Shown: positions 8,119 to 16,644, numbered from the stretch's first letter. The stretch: DNA of 26,186 nucleotides from JBHPCZ01 sp042573625 (GCA_042573625.1 JBHPCZ010000037.1:1-26186); one strand, 5' to 3'. Notes: a model not told the origin generated them from the sequence alone. Program-made: numbers and translations.

Positions 8119-9057
8119 ATGACACAGCCCGCCAACCCATATACCGGAATATCCCGCCTTAAACTTTTCTGGGCTCTCTCCAGGACACCCCATGGTTTGC
8201 TGGACATGGCCACTCCTGCACTGGGAGCACTGCTATGGCTTGGCCGATTCCCGTCTGTTGAAGTGATTGTTATCGGGCTTATCACGACGTTTGCCGGTTA
8301 TACGGCGGTTTACGCCCTCAACGATGTCATTGATTATCAGGTTGACAGGGAAAAAATACGACTTTGCGGGGCACCTGACATCGAATGTGATCTGGATGCA
8401 TTGACGGTGCGTCACCCTATGGCCCAGGGATATTTGAGCTACACAGAAGGGGTGCTGTGGACTCTGGCCTGGTCGATGGTGGCGATACTGGGCGCCTACT
8501 ATTTAAATCCTGTTTGCATATTGATCTTTGTCATCGGTTGTGTCTTTGAGACGGTCTACTGCCTGCTACTCAAAGTCACTCATCTTCGAACCCTGGTCAG
8601 CGGAGGCGTCAAGACCGCGGGGGCGATTGCAGGTGTGTTTGCAGTGGATCCAAATCCTTCCCCCATGTTCTTGTTGATGCTGTTTCTCTGGTTGTTTCTA
8701 TGGGAAATCGGTGGTCAGAACGTTCCCAATGACTGGACCGACATCGAGGAAGATCGCCGGCTTCAAGCTCAGACCATTCCGGTTCGACTGGGAATTGACA
8801 AGGCCAATCAAATTATTTTAGGCGCTCTGATCGTTTCGGCAATGTTTCCTGTTGTTGTTTTCCTTTTTTCTCCGATTGTTTTTGAATTTCCCTTTGCAGT
8901 TGCTTCCGTGGCAACCGGTTTTTGTTTTTTCGTGTTGCCCGCCGCCCTTCTTTATCAAACCAAAGCGCCTCAATATGCGATGGCGCTGTTCAACATGGCC
9001 AGTTATTACCCGCTGGCTCTGCTGATAATTGTCGTATTCAAAATAGTGGCGGGATGA
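8119..9057 (+). CDS. UbiA-family prenyltransferase
   Basis: A 312-residue polytopic inner-membrane protein with about eight or nine hydrophobic segments. The two Asp-rich Mg-diphosphate motifs of the UbiA superfamily are present: NDVIDYQVDR (68-77) and NDWTDIEED (204-212). HPMAQG (99-104) fits the polar loop that often reads RP(x)xxG in the family. It should transfer a prenyl chain to an aromatic or other acceptor, in quinone, heme or lipid synthesis. No quinone-pathway neighbour is present, so the acceptor cannot be told from context. The start has only a weak SD (GGAT). It is convergent with the RACo-type gene and isolated from other genes. Confidence 0.88.
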   Translation: MTQPANPYTGISRLKLFWALSRTPHGLLDMATPALGALLWLGRFPSVEVIVIGLITTFAGYTAVYALNDVIDYQVDREKIRLCGAPDIECDLDALTVRHPMAQGYLSYTEGVLWTLAWSMVAILGAYYLNPVCILIFVIGCVFETVYCLLLKVTHLRTLVSGGVKTAGAIAGVFAVDPNPSPMFLLMLFLWLFLWEIGGQNVPNDWTDIEEDRRLQAQTIPVRLGIDKANQIILGALIVSAMFPVVVFLFSPIVFEFPFAVASVATGFCFFVLPAALLYQTKAPQYAMALFNMASYYPLALLIIVVFKIVAG

Positions 9058-9145
9058 GCTTTTTGAAAAATCGGTTTGTGCCCGTCAATAAATTCATATT
9101 TTGAATGTCGGCAAGAAATCCCAAAAAAGTGACAGGGTGTAATTT

Positions 9146-9172
9146 TTGTGATACGATATTATCGTATCACAA
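9146..9172. promoter_or_regulatory. 27-bp perfect palindrome in a convergent gap
   Basis: Two perfect 13-base arms (TTGTGATACGATA at 9146-9158, TATCGTATCACAA at 9160-9172) around one central base, in the gap between the convergent UbiA and RACo-type genes. The position suits a bidirectional terminator, but no T-run follows on either strand and the stem is AT-rich, so a protein-binding site or mobile-element remnant is at least as likely. It shares TTGTGATAC with the inverted repeat at 7984-8007. Confidence 0.55.
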
Positions 9173-9335
9173 TTGCGAGTGAACAAAGGTACTTGCAAGA
9201 TATCCCCAAAATCCATGGTCCACTTTTAACGAAAAGATTGCGGCGGTGATGTTGTTTTCAACTCAACTTAAAAAAGATCATCCATTTCGCTGAAACATAA
9301 AGCTCTGGTTGAAAAACTCCACGTCAGCAGAATTA

Positions 9336-11267
9336 TTACCACAGATTTTCAGCTGGAAAGTTCATCTCTTCAATAAAGCTATCGAAGAAATCGGCATGCC
9401 CTGACAGTTCAATGTGTTCCAGATCTGCCGCGATTTCAGCGGATCTTTCCCAGTAACGTTTTGATAAAAGGATCATGTTTGCGCCGGTTGACGCTGCATT
9501 GCCGAGGGATATTATTTTTTCCGGGTCGACCCTTGGCAGCAGACCGATGCGCATGGCGCTGAGGGGATGGACATAGTTGCCCAAAGCACCGGCCAAATAG
9601 ATAGCATCGATATCTTCAATGCCGGCGCCCAATGTTTGTAAAAGGATTTTAATGCCGGAAGCTATAGCGGCTTTGGCGAGCTGCAACTCACGGATATCTT
9701 TCTGGGTCAGCACGACGGGTCGGTCGTTTAGGCTTTCTTGGGCAGAAGAAACAAGAAAGTCATGGACTTCATTTTTTCGGGCTTGAATCACCCTCGCTGA
9801 TAGCGGATTTGCGCTTTGGTGGTGCCCGGGCGGATAGATTAGACCGTCCGGGCTTACAATACCATGGTGCAACAGCAACGCCGCCAGGCCTACCAGGCCG
9901 CTTCCGCAAAGCCCTTTTGGTTTGATGTTTCCTATGACATTGTAGAAAAGGTCGTTTTCTTCAAACAGAAAGCTTTCAATAGCACCGGCCTTGGCAATCA
10001 TGCCGTGGGAAATTTTGGCGCCCTCCAGTGCCGGCCCCGCGGCAGCGCTGCAGGTAAGCATTCTGTTTTTATTACCCAGGAAAATTTCGCTGTTGGTTCC
10101 TAAATCCAGGCCCAGTAACAGCTTGTCATCCTGCTCTGCCGCCCCGGATGATAGAATAAATCCGATCAGATCACCGCCGATATATCCGGACTTGGCAGGC
10201 ATCACGTAAAGCATGGCATCGGGGTGCAACTCCAAACCCACATTCTGAGCCCGAAAAGTCATGCCTTCTGTGATTAAGGGCGCAAATGGGGCTTCGGCAA
10301 TTCCACTGGGATCCAGACTCAGCATAAAATGCTGCATGGTGGTGTTGCCGGCAGCGACCGCAACAAGAATATCATTCGGCTTTAGCCTAAAGGACTCCAG
10401 CAGACGCCTGGTAATTATATTCAGGTCTCTTATCAACAATTTTTGCAGGTGAAGCAGACGTTTGGGATGCCCTTTTATATATTGAATGCGGCTGATAACA
10501 TCGGCTCCGTATTTGCGCTGCGAATTGAGCCTGGAGATGACCGCCACTTCTTGGCCTTCTATTAGGTTCACCAGTTTACCCACCAAGGTGCTGGTTCCCA
10601 GATCGAATATCAGCCCGAATATACCGCCAATACTATCCCGCGGCTGCCATTCCAGCAGGCACTTGTTGTGGATAATCGCCTCTCCTTCGAAATCAGTAGC
10701 CCGTAAGTTTTTATATAGGGAAAAGAGACAGCGATACGTGGTTTTCAAGTCCTGATATTCAGGGCCTAACGCCTCTCGGATGCGCTGAACGTCGGAAAGC
10801 GAGTTTTCAAGACTCGGTGGCGGAATGCTTACCAGATGTCTTTCAATAAGGGGGTCAAGCTCTACCGCAGGCATATGACCGTGTTTAAGTATCTGAAAAA
10901 GTTCCGTCTCATCATCCTTTTCTTCGGTATAGATTGCCAGGGTTTTTCGGATCTTGGTGCGACATGCCAGGCGAATCCCCTGCTCTAATTCCTCGGGATC
11001 GAGGAGTTCCGTAGTTTCGCCGGTAGGCGCACCTATAGGCGTAATCACCCTGATTTTACACTTTCCGCATTTTCCGAGCCCGCCGCAATCACCCTCCAAT
11101 TCAATTTCCGTGTTTTGAAGCGCCTTCCATACGGTGCTACCTCGCCGGACCTTGATCCAGATATCGTCAGGCAGGACATTTAGCCATACCCTTTTATTCG
11201 TTGCTTTTTTCACCAAACGGCGGGGTTTTCTTTTCGGCTTTTTATGGGTGGCTTTGGGTTTTTTCAT
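9336..11267 (-). CDS. RACo-type corrinoid activation protein (DUF4445)
   Basis: A 643-residue ATP-dependent reductive activator predicted to return oxidised Co(II) corrinoid to Co(I). N-terminal [2Fe-2S] ferredoxin-like domain: Cys61, Cys67, Cys70 (GDCGGLGKCGKC) and Cys102 (ACRTK). A linker domain follows, then an ASKHA ATPase domain with FDLGTSTLVG (221-230), GLDLGTNSE as a second nucleotide-contact motif, and GALGNYVHP near the C-terminus. The ATG at 11267 is chosen over an upstream TTG: AAGG precedes it and it leaves 35 bases after the DUF1638 stop. Ahead of the ferredoxin domain is an unusual basic tail, with 14 Lys/Arg in the first 26 residues. It is the last gene of the methyltransferase array, matching its expected helper role. 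Confidence 0.93.
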   Translation of the reverse strand: MKKPKATHKKPKRKPRRLVKKATNKRVWLNVLPDDIWIKVRRGSTVWKALQNTEIELEGDCGGLGKCGKCKIRVITPIGAPTGETTELLDPEELEQGIRLACRTKIRKTLAIYTEEKDDETELFQILKHGHMPAVELDPLIERHLVSIPPPSLENSLSDVQRIREALGPEYQDLKTTYRCLFSLYKNLRATDFEGEAIIHNKCLLEWQPRDSIGGIFGLIFDLGTSTLVGKLVNLIEGQEVAVISRLNSQRKYGADVISRIQYIKGHPKRLLHLQKLLIRDLNIITRRLLESFRLKPNDILVAVAAGNTTMQHFMLSLDPSGIAEAPFAPLITEGMTFRAQNVGLELHPDAMLYVMPAKSGYIGGDLIGFILSSGAAEQDDKLLLGLDLGTNSEIFLGNKNRMLTCSAAAGPALEGAKISHGMIAKAGAIESFLFEENDLFYNVIGNIKPKGLCGSGLVGLAALLLHHGIVSPDGLIYPPGHHQSANPLSARVIQARKNEVHDFLVSSAQESLNDRPVVLTQKDIRELQLAKAAIASGIKILLQTLGAGIEDIDAIYLAGALGNYVHPLSAMRIGLLPRVDPEKIISLGNAASTGANMILLSKRYWERSAEIAADLEHIELSGHADFFDSFIEEMNFPAENLW

Positions 11268-11302
11268 TGTTGAAAGCCTTGTACAATGTGATGCAGAATA
11301 TT

Positions 11303-11884
11303 TCAATCAGAAAAGAATTTGAACAGGTTTGCCCGTAACTCGGAATAATCGGCATCAATGATTACGGGTTCGAGATCCACCAGTTGCGCGATTTCCTGTA
11401 CTCTCGATATCATAAGATCAGGATCAAGCGGCTGACGGATATATGCAAGCCTTTTGTAGTGCTGAAAATAACCTTCCCGCAACAGGGGATCATTCAGCTC
11501 AAGGGGTTCGGCACAATATTCGGAGAAGTTTAAAACAAGTTCCTTTTCAAGAAAATAGGTTCCTGTTTCTTCATCGATCAATCTCTGGAAGCGATTGCTT
11601 CCCAGCAGAATCTCGTAACAGTGTGCACCGAGAACTCTGGGAATGCCCATTTCATCAAGATGGTCATCTAAGTCCGGATAACACCTTCCATACAGACACA
11701 GGATTTGGTCTCCTGCTTTTTGAGCCAGATCGATTTGGTGCTGTATTTCCTCTTTCAGCTTTTGGGGATAATTATGCAGATAAGGGTCGATATAGGTGAC
11801 GGCAACATTCTGGTGAAAACGCTGCGGTTCAATTTGTCTGAGTGCATCACGAAAGACACCACATGCGATGATGCGAATAGACAT
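11303..11884 (-). CDS. DUF1638 protein
   Basis: A 193-residue soluble protein matching the DUF1638 pattern: IRIIACGVFR at the N-terminus (Cys8), DPYLHNYPQKL (His37), CLYGRCYPD (Cys63, Cys68) and GAHCYEILLGS (Cys89), then a TYFLEKE segment. These Cys/His residues could bind a metal or corrinoid, but no activity is established that I can name. From memory, the family is often encoded next to corrinoid methyltransferases in methanogens and Deltaproteobacteria, as it is here. The ATG at 11884 is preferred over an upstream non-ATG extension because the conserved fold starts directly after it, although its SD (GGGA) is only moderate. It lies between MttB-like 1 and the RACo-type activator, both on the same strand. 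Confidence 0.85.
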   Translation of the reverse strand: MSIRIIACGVFRDALRQIEPQRFHQNVAVTYIDPYLHNYPQKLKEEIQHQIDLAQKAGDQILCLYGRCYPDLDDHLDEMGIPRVLGAHCYEILLGSNRFQRLIDEETGTYFLEKELVLNFSEYCAEPLELNDPLLREGYFQHYKRLAYIRQPLDPDLMISRVQEIAQLVDLEPVIIDADYSELRANLFKFFSD

Positions 11885-11894
11885 GTTGATTTCC

Positions 11895-11947
11895 CGTTCA
11901 GGGTTCAAGGTTTCCTGTTCAGGGTTAACCTCTGAACCTTTAACCTT
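11895..11947. repeat. GGTTCA-type dispersed repeat, copy a
   Basis: A run of GGTTCAG/GGTTCAA-like heptads followed by their reverse complements (GTTCAGGG...CTGAACC), giving a weak hairpin. It lies upstream of the DUF1638 start. Related blocks occur at 15089-15130, 21898-21935 and 22057-22097. It is probably a member of a genome-wide intergenic repeat family. Confidence 0.55.
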
Positions 11948-12022
11948 AATTTACGTTTGAGCCGTCGTTTTTAACCTGGCTTTTAGGACTATGTTTTCAG
12001 AATCAAACCGTCTTTATTGAAG

Positions 12023-13429
12023 TTATGTGTTTACAATTTCCGGAAATTTACTTTTGATTTCCAGCATTTTTTCCAGACTCAATACAGGTTCGACTTCTTC
12101 AAGCCATGTTCGAGCCAGCTCATGGGCATTGGTCAGCGGTGTGGGCTTGCCTTGCTCCTGCCAGCGGTCGAAATTCATGCGAATAGCAAGGGTAGGGTAA
12201 AAGAACTGTTTGAACATATGCTTTACCGTGTGCTCTTCGGTAACGTAGTTGCCGCCGGGCCCCACGTTTTCGATGATGTCAACGGCCAGCGTTTCTTGGT
12301 TTACGTCAACGCCGCGGGTCAATCGGTGGACCATCCCCAGGATCTCGTTGTCAATGATGAATTGTTCGTAGGAGATCGAGTTGCCGGAGTCCAGCATTCC
12401 GGCGGCCAGATGAACATAATCGGCCCCGGCCATTGCGACCAGCAAATAAGAAACGCCTTTTTCAAAACCGGACTGAATGTCGGGGATTTTGGCATCCGTT
12501 ACGCCTGCGGATGCATAAATCGGTAGGTTGTAATGTTTTGCCAAATGAACGGCGCAGGTATTCAACATGGCGGTTTCAACCGAGCCCATGGTAAGATCCA
12601 TGGTACGCAGGTCCATGGCAGTTGGAACGGCACCGTACAGCACACGGGCGCCGGGGCTGAATATTTGAGCAATGGCAACGCCTGCCAGGGCCTCGGCATG
12701 CAACTGGGCAAGGGTGCCCGCCAGAGTCGCCGGGGAAGTAGCGCCTGCAATAGGAGCCGGAGCACAGGTGACCGGAATGCCGTTTAAAGCACAAAACTCT
12801 AATATATTAAGAGTGTTGGCATCTAAAGTCAGCGGGCTTATGGGATTGGTGATCACGGAAACAAAGGGGCGTTCTTTTAACCGGTCTTCCCCGCCTGCCA
12901 AGAAACTGGCCAGTTGCCACAGTTGCCGAACACCCTCGATCGTGTCACACCCGCCCATGACATGCTTGGTGGTATTGCTGAAAGCATGAAAAAAATCATT
13001 CAGATGATAAAACTCGGCATCCAGATCGTGAGCCTGACAGGCAATAATATAAAATCGGATGTTGTCAAGACGATCGACAAGATGCGCGGTGTTGACCACG
13101 TCTTTTAGGATGGTCGGGCGGTACCCCCCGGTGCCCATATCCAGAATGCGAAACACCCGGCCGCCGTTACCGAAATAAACATTGCCCGATCCGAGGTGCA
13201 AATCATTTTTACCGTCGCGGGAGTAGAGGGTGAATTGCTGCGGGGCGTTTGACAAGGTTTTATCGAGCCACCGGCCGGAAAAACAGACCCGCTCGGCCTT
13301 ATCATCAACACTGGCTCCGGCAATCTTGAGCATCTTCAGGGCCTGGCGGTCGAGTATCTTAACCCCTACGCGTTTGAGTATTCTGCGTCCGGCCCGGTCG
13401 ATTTTGTCGATTTCAGCGCGAGTTAGCAA
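12023..13429 (-). CDS. MttB-superfamily methyltransferase 1 (non-pyrrolysine)
   Basis: A 468-residue cytosolic TIM-barrel enzyme of the trimethylamine/quaternary-amine methyltransferase superfamily. It is predicted to move a methyl group from a methylated amine to a partner corrinoid protein. The frame is open throughout with no in-frame amber codon, so it belongs to the non-pyrrolysine branch typified by the glycine betaine enzyme MtgB. Shared landmarks: PIAGATSPATLAG, SAGVTDAKIPDIQSG and VGPGGNYVTEEHT. It is most like MttB-like 4 by eye. The start is TTG with AGGT 6-7 bases upstream; no in-frame ATG precedes it after the nearest stop, and the N-terminus is shorter than in its paralogs. The substrate cannot be assigned; betaines or carnitine-type compounds are possible. 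Confidence 0.92.
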   Translation of the reverse strand: MLTRAEIDKIDRAGRRILKRVGVKILDRQALKMLKIAGASVDDKAERVCFSGRWLDKTLSNAPQQFTLYSRDGKNDLHLGSGNVYFGNGGRVFRILDMGTGGYRPTILKDVVNTAHLVDRLDNIRFYIIACQAHDLDAEFYHLNDFFHAFSNTTKHVMGGCDTIEGVRQLWQLASFLAGGEDRLKERPFVSVITNPISPLTLDANTLNILEFCALNGIPVTCAPAPIAGATSPATLAGTLAQLHAEALAGVAIAQIFSPGARVLYGAVPTAMDLRTMDLTMGSVETAMLNTCAVHLAKHYNLPIYASAGVTDAKIPDIQSGFEKGVSYLLVAMAGADYVHLAAGMLDSGNSISYEQFIIDNEILGMVHRLTRGVDVNQETLAVDIIENVGPGGNYVTEEHTVKHMFKQFFYPTLAIRMNFDRWQEQGKPTPLTNAHELARTWLEEVEPVLSLEKMLEIKSKFPEIVNT

Positions 13430-13451
13430 TGTAATACCTACTTCAGTTATA

Positions 13452-13479
13452 CCCTAATCGAGTCAAAACTCGATTGGGG
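13452..13479. repeat. 12-bp-stem hairpin upstream of MttB-like 1
   Basis: CCCTAATCGAGT (13452-13463) pairs with ACTCGATTGGGG (13468-13479) across the loop CAAA, with one wobble. It falls in the 5' leader of MttB-like 1, 23 bases from its TTG start, so it could influence mRNA processing or translation. Confidence 0.55.
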
Positions 13480-13592
13480 CTATTCGTTATCCGTTATTGG
13501 TTTTCTAAGATCAAAATTATATCTAACCGCCAAGGAAATTAAAAAAAACAATCCATTTGCCTTCAAATAACGAATAACAGATAACAAACAAT

Positions 13593-13624
13593 TTCCAATT
13601 GAGCGTGTTATCGCTCAATTGGGA
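13593..13624 (-). terminator. Hairpin directly after the MttB-like 2 stop
   Basis: Perfect 11-bp arms (CCAATTGAGCG at 13595-13605, CGCTCAATTGG at 13612-13622) with a six-base loop, just after the MttB-like 2 stop on the minus strand. The trailing sequence GAAATTGTTTG is only mildly T-rich, so partial termination or 3'-end protection within the operon is more likely than full termination. AACGAATAAC-like repeats lie between this and the next hairpin. Confidence 0.45.
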
Positions 13625-15076
13625 TTATAAAGCGTTTAATAGGTCGTCGATCTCTTTTAATGCGCCGTCATCTTTGGGCGTTACCTGATGTTCGGCCAGA
13701 ATCCGTTTGGCCTCCTCATTGCTGCGTGTGTAAAGATCCTTTGACCCTTCGGCTTCCCAGGTATCAAAGCGGCTGCGGTCTATAAGCTTGGGAAGAAAAA
13801 GCGCCTGCTCAAAGTTCTCAAAGGTGTGGTCGTCCATTAAAAAGAATGCCTGGGGGCCTGCATTTTTAACCCTTTCCAGTGCGTCCAGAGCCAGGGTGGT
13901 TTCGTTTACCGGAATACCGCGGGTGAAAAAGCGCGCCATGGCAACCAATTCATTGGCAATGGTGACCATTTCAAGGGAGGACGTGCTGCCGTACTCGATG
14001 TATCCGTTATCATGGATAAGATTGCACCGGGAAAGCATGGCGGTAATAATCGAAAACATGGCTTCGGCACCTGCCTGGGCATCCACCACTTTTGAATCCG
14101 ATGCCCCTGCAAAGGACCAAATGGGGAGACCGTATATTTCGTCACGCATATCCGCTAAAGCCGCCTGGGTCAGGCTCCATTCAGGGCAACCGTAGGATAC
14201 GACGGCGGACTTCATGTCAAGAGCGCTGACGTTGGGGCCGAAAAGAAACGGCGCCCCTTTAGCGGCAAGTTGATGCACAATCAGCCCTGCCAGGTTTTCA
14301 GCAATTCCCATGGCCATCGCCCCGGCCAGGGTTACCGGTGCGCCGCCGCCGGCATTTGAACCGGATGGGAAGCAAATAGGGATCCCTTTGCGGGCGCAAA
14401 AAAGAAGCCTGTCCATGACATGTGCGGGAAAACGCAACGGGCTGATGGCTTCCGAATAATTCAAAAGAAACGGTTTTTGGCGCAGTTGGTCTTCGCCTCC
14501 GGCGACCAGGCAGGCAATTTCGTGAATTTTGGCCATGTCTTGGCCGCGGTCGGCGATAAACACGATCGGCTTGTTGGTATTTTTAACCATTTCAGCAAAC
14601 GCGTAAACATAAATATAATCGACGTTGGCAACATCCTCGGGGTTCCCCATGGACATGGCAAAGGAGATGTTTTCGAGACCGTCCACAAGCTTTGCAAAGT
14701 TAGCGGTATCTTCAAGAACACACCTGCGCCGCTCTCCGGTTTCCAGATCTATCGTGAAGGTCGTATCCGAGCCTGTGCCGTAAAACGGGTTTTCATCCAC
14801 CAGGGCCATGGCTTTATTACCAAGCTGATCATACAGGGTGATCTGGCGCGGTGCGGATCGGATGGCTGCTTCGGCCAGGTAGGCGGGCAGTCGTATCCAG
14901 TCTTTATCAAATACTTTTCCACCGGCGCCGGCAAGCATGTCAAGGCACTCGGCATGTTCCATCTTTATGCCGATCTTTTCAAGAATTTCCAGGGCTGCTG
15001 TGTGAATCGCCAGCGCCTGCCGGCGGTTGAGAACTTTGAGCCGTGGCTGCAATGTGGGGATAGGTCCGAGTTCCAT
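13625..15076 (-). CDS. MttB-superfamily methyltransferase 2 (non-pyrrolysine)
   Basis: A 483-residue member of the trimethylamine/quaternary-amine methyltransferase superfamily, predicted to methylate a cognate corrinoid protein, probably the one encoded just upstream (15157-15792). Landmarks: NAGGGAPVTLAG, SFAGASDSKVVDAQAG, and a variant of the family motif, NAGPQAFFLMDDHT, where the other typical members have GPGG. No in-frame amber codon. The start ATG has AAGGAG 5 bases upstream. It is visibly different from MttB-like 1 and 4 along its whole length, so a different substrate is likely. A 41-bp repeat copy abuts its ribosome-binding site. Confidence 0.92.
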   Translation of the reverse strand: MELGPIPTLQPRLKVLNRRQALAIHTAALEILEKIGIKMEHAECLDMLAGAGGKVFDKDWIRLPAYLAEAAIRSAPRQITLYDQLGNKAMALVDENPFYGTGSDTTFTIDLETGERRRCVLEDTANFAKLVDGLENISFAMSMGNPEDVANVDYIYVYAFAEMVKNTNKPIVFIADRGQDMAKIHEIACLVAGGEDQLRQKPFLLNYSEAISPLRFPAHVMDRLLFCARKGIPICFPSGSNAGGGAPVTLAGAMAMGIAENLAGLIVHQLAAKGAPFLFGPNVSALDMKSAVVSYGCPEWSLTQAALADMRDEIYGLPIWSFAGASDSKVVDAQAGAEAMFSIITAMLSRCNLIHDNGYIEYGSTSSLEMVTIANELVAMARFFTRGIPVNETTLALDALERVKNAGPQAFFLMDDHTFENFEQALFLPKLIDRSRFDTWEAEGSKDLYTRSNEEAKRILAEHQVTPKDDGALKEIDDLLNAL

Positions 15077-15088
15077 GGTATCTCCTTC

Positions 15089-15130
15089 CTAAACTGATCG
15101 GTTCCAGGTTCAGGGTTCAGAAGTTCAAAG
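15089..15130 (+). repeat. Inverted repeat copy b, before MttB-like 2
   Basis: Begins CTAAACTGATCGGTTC and continues into GGTTCAG heptads. It is almost identical, in reverse orientation, to 22057-22097 (one substitution and a small indel region over about 41 bp). It lies between the corrinoid protein 1 stop and the MttB-like 2 ribosome-binding site. Confidence 0.85.
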
Positions 15131-15156
15131 TTGTTTTTTCGTTTGAACGGTTATAA

Positions 15157-15792
15157 TCAGGTTATATTAAGAAGCTTTTTGGCTTCAAGCACCGCCGAGC
15201 CTGCATCCGAAGCGTAAGCGTCGGCCCCGATATCCTCGGCATATTTTCTTGTAACCGGTGCGCCGCCAATGATGACTTTCACGGTGTCCCTTAAGCCCGA
15301 ATCAGCCAAAGCCTTGATCGTCAAAGACATAGAGGGCATTGTGGTAGAAAGTAATGCCGACATGCCCACAACATCGGCATCCGCTTCTTTGATTTTATCA
15401 ACAAACACTTCCGGAGCAACATCCACTCCAAGATCGATAATACTGAAACCGGCGCCTTCCAGCATCATGCCCACAAGGTTTTTGCCGATGTCGTGTAAAT
15501 CGCCTTTAACCGTTCCGATAACGATTTTACCTTTGGTTGTCATGGCGTTTTCCTTAAAGTGCGGTTTTAACACCTCGACACACTCCTGCATGGTTTTGGC
15601 GGAGCGCAGCATTTGGGGAACAAATATGGCACCTTTGGAAAATTTGTCGCCCACAACATTCATGGCTTCTATAAGCCCCTGATCAAGAATGTCCTGGGCC
15701 TTTTGGCCGACATCAACAGCCTTAAGGGTTTCTTCGGTTGCCGTTTTGATATCTCCTTTGATAACCGCATCCAACAGTGTTTGATAGCTCAT
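15157..15792 (-). CDS. Corrinoid protein 1 (MtgC/MttC type)
   Basis: A 211-residue methyl-carrier protein. The N-terminal helical cap domain (about 1-85) is followed by a Rossmann-like cobalamin-binding domain with the base-off/His-on motif KGDLHDIGKN (Asp98, His100, Gly103), MSALLSTTM for the nucleotide tail, and VIIGGAPVT. It accepts a methyl group from an MttB-like enzyme and donates it to a pterin methyltransferase. The length is typical of MtxC proteins. AAAGGGGAG lies 8 bases before the ATG. Its neighbours are pterin methyltransferase 1 upstream and MttB-like 2 downstream, which makes a complete three-part module. Confidence 0.95.
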   Translation of the reverse strand: MSYQTLLDAVIKGDIKTATEETLKAVDVGQKAQDILDQGLIEAMNVVGDKFSKGAIFVPQMLRSAKTMQECVEVLKPHFKENAMTTKGKIVIGTVKGDLHDIGKNLVGMMLEGAGFSIIDLGVDVAPEVFVDKIKEADADVVGMSALLSTTMPSMSLTIKALADSGLRDTVKVIIGGAPVTRKYAEDIGADAYASDAGSAVLEAKKLLNIT

Positions 15793-15831
15793 CGGTTTTC
15801 TCCCCTTTAATTTTCGTTTTTGCCCCAGTTA

Positions 15832-16632
15832 TTAATCTTTATTAATAATGCCGTTTTGATAGGCGTCGATAAAATTGGCGCAGTATTCATCTTTGCCAAG
15901 GATCATCCGGGTGGAAAGAAGGGTAGCCATGAGACGTTTATCCGTAGGGTCAAGAATGGCGGCCGAGAGTCCGCGGGCTGTCGCCAGTGCCAGAAAGTTG
16001 CGATTTACAAGTTTGCGGAGCGGCAGGCCATAAGAAATATTGGAAAGTCCGCAGATGGTGTGTACTCCCGGAAACGTTTCCATAATCCGTTGAATGGCCT
16101 CAAGCACGGCGTTTCCCATGCTCACGTCGACCGATACGGGTTGCACCAAGGGATCAACATAGATGTCTTCCAGGGCAATGCCGGCGTTGGTGAGTTTTTC
16201 AATAAGCTCCGCAGCCACGGCGACCCTCTCGTCTGCTGTTGTCGGCATGGAGGTCTGAGCCATACACAAGGCCACAACTTTACACGGCTGTGAGGTAATC
16301 ACCGGCAAAAGGTCTTGAAAACGATCTTCTTCCAGAGAAATGGAATTGATCATCGGAATTCCCTGGTGACGTTTAAGGGCTTCGGCAAGCGCCGAAGGAT
16401 TCGGGCTGTCCAGGCACAGGGGGATGTCGACGGCGCCTTGTACGGTTTCAACAAGCCATGCAAGACAATCTATTTCTTTTTCCAGGAAAGTTCCGGCATT
16501 CACATCAATAAAGTGGGCACCGGCGTCGACCTGCTCGCGGGCTATACGAATGATTAACTCCGAATCCGCCTTCTCTACGGCTTCGGCAACTTTTTTCCTA
16601 CTGGTATTGATCTTTTCGCCGATAATAAGCAA
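15832..16632 (-). CDS. Methylcorrinoid:tetrahydrofolate methyltransferase 1
   Basis: A 266-residue pterin-binding TIM-barrel protein of the AcsE/MtgA type, predicted to transfer the methyl group from corrinoid protein to tetrahydrofolate. Motifs: IIGEKINTS at the N-terminus, DVNAGTF (43-49), CLDSPNP for the pterin pocket, DPLVQPVS, and GLSNISYGLP. Length fits stand-alone MeTr enzymes (about 260-270). The start is TTG: AAGGTG is 5 bases upstream and no in-frame ATG is available, and the product then aligns with the MIIIGEKIN start of its paralog at 22101-22895. Twelve bases separate it from the asparagine-synthetase-like gene. Confidence 0.93.
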   Translation of the reverse strand: MLIIGEKINTSRKKVAEAVEKADSELIIRIAREQVDAGAHFIDVNAGTFLEKEIDCLAWLVETVQGAVDIPLCLDSPNPSALAEALKRHQGIPMINSISLEEDRFQDLLPVITSQPCKVVALCMAQTSMPTTADERVAVAAELIEKLTNAGIALEDIYVDPLVQPVSVDVSMGNAVLEAIQRIMETFPGVHTICGLSNISYGLPLRKLVNRNFLALATARGLSAAILDPTDKRLMATLLSTRMILGKDEYCANFIDAYQNGIINKD

Positions 16633-16644
16633 TGCATCACCTTT

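Noticed and set aside
9058..9335. Possible mobile-element remnant around the 27-bp palindrome
   Set aside because: No transposase fragment, target duplication or terminal repeat pair could be recognised, so only the palindrome itself is reported.
14420..15097. Plus-strand 225-residue open frame opposite MttB-like 2
   Set aside because: It is antisense to a strongly conserved gene, ends in the intergenic repeat and shows no domain.
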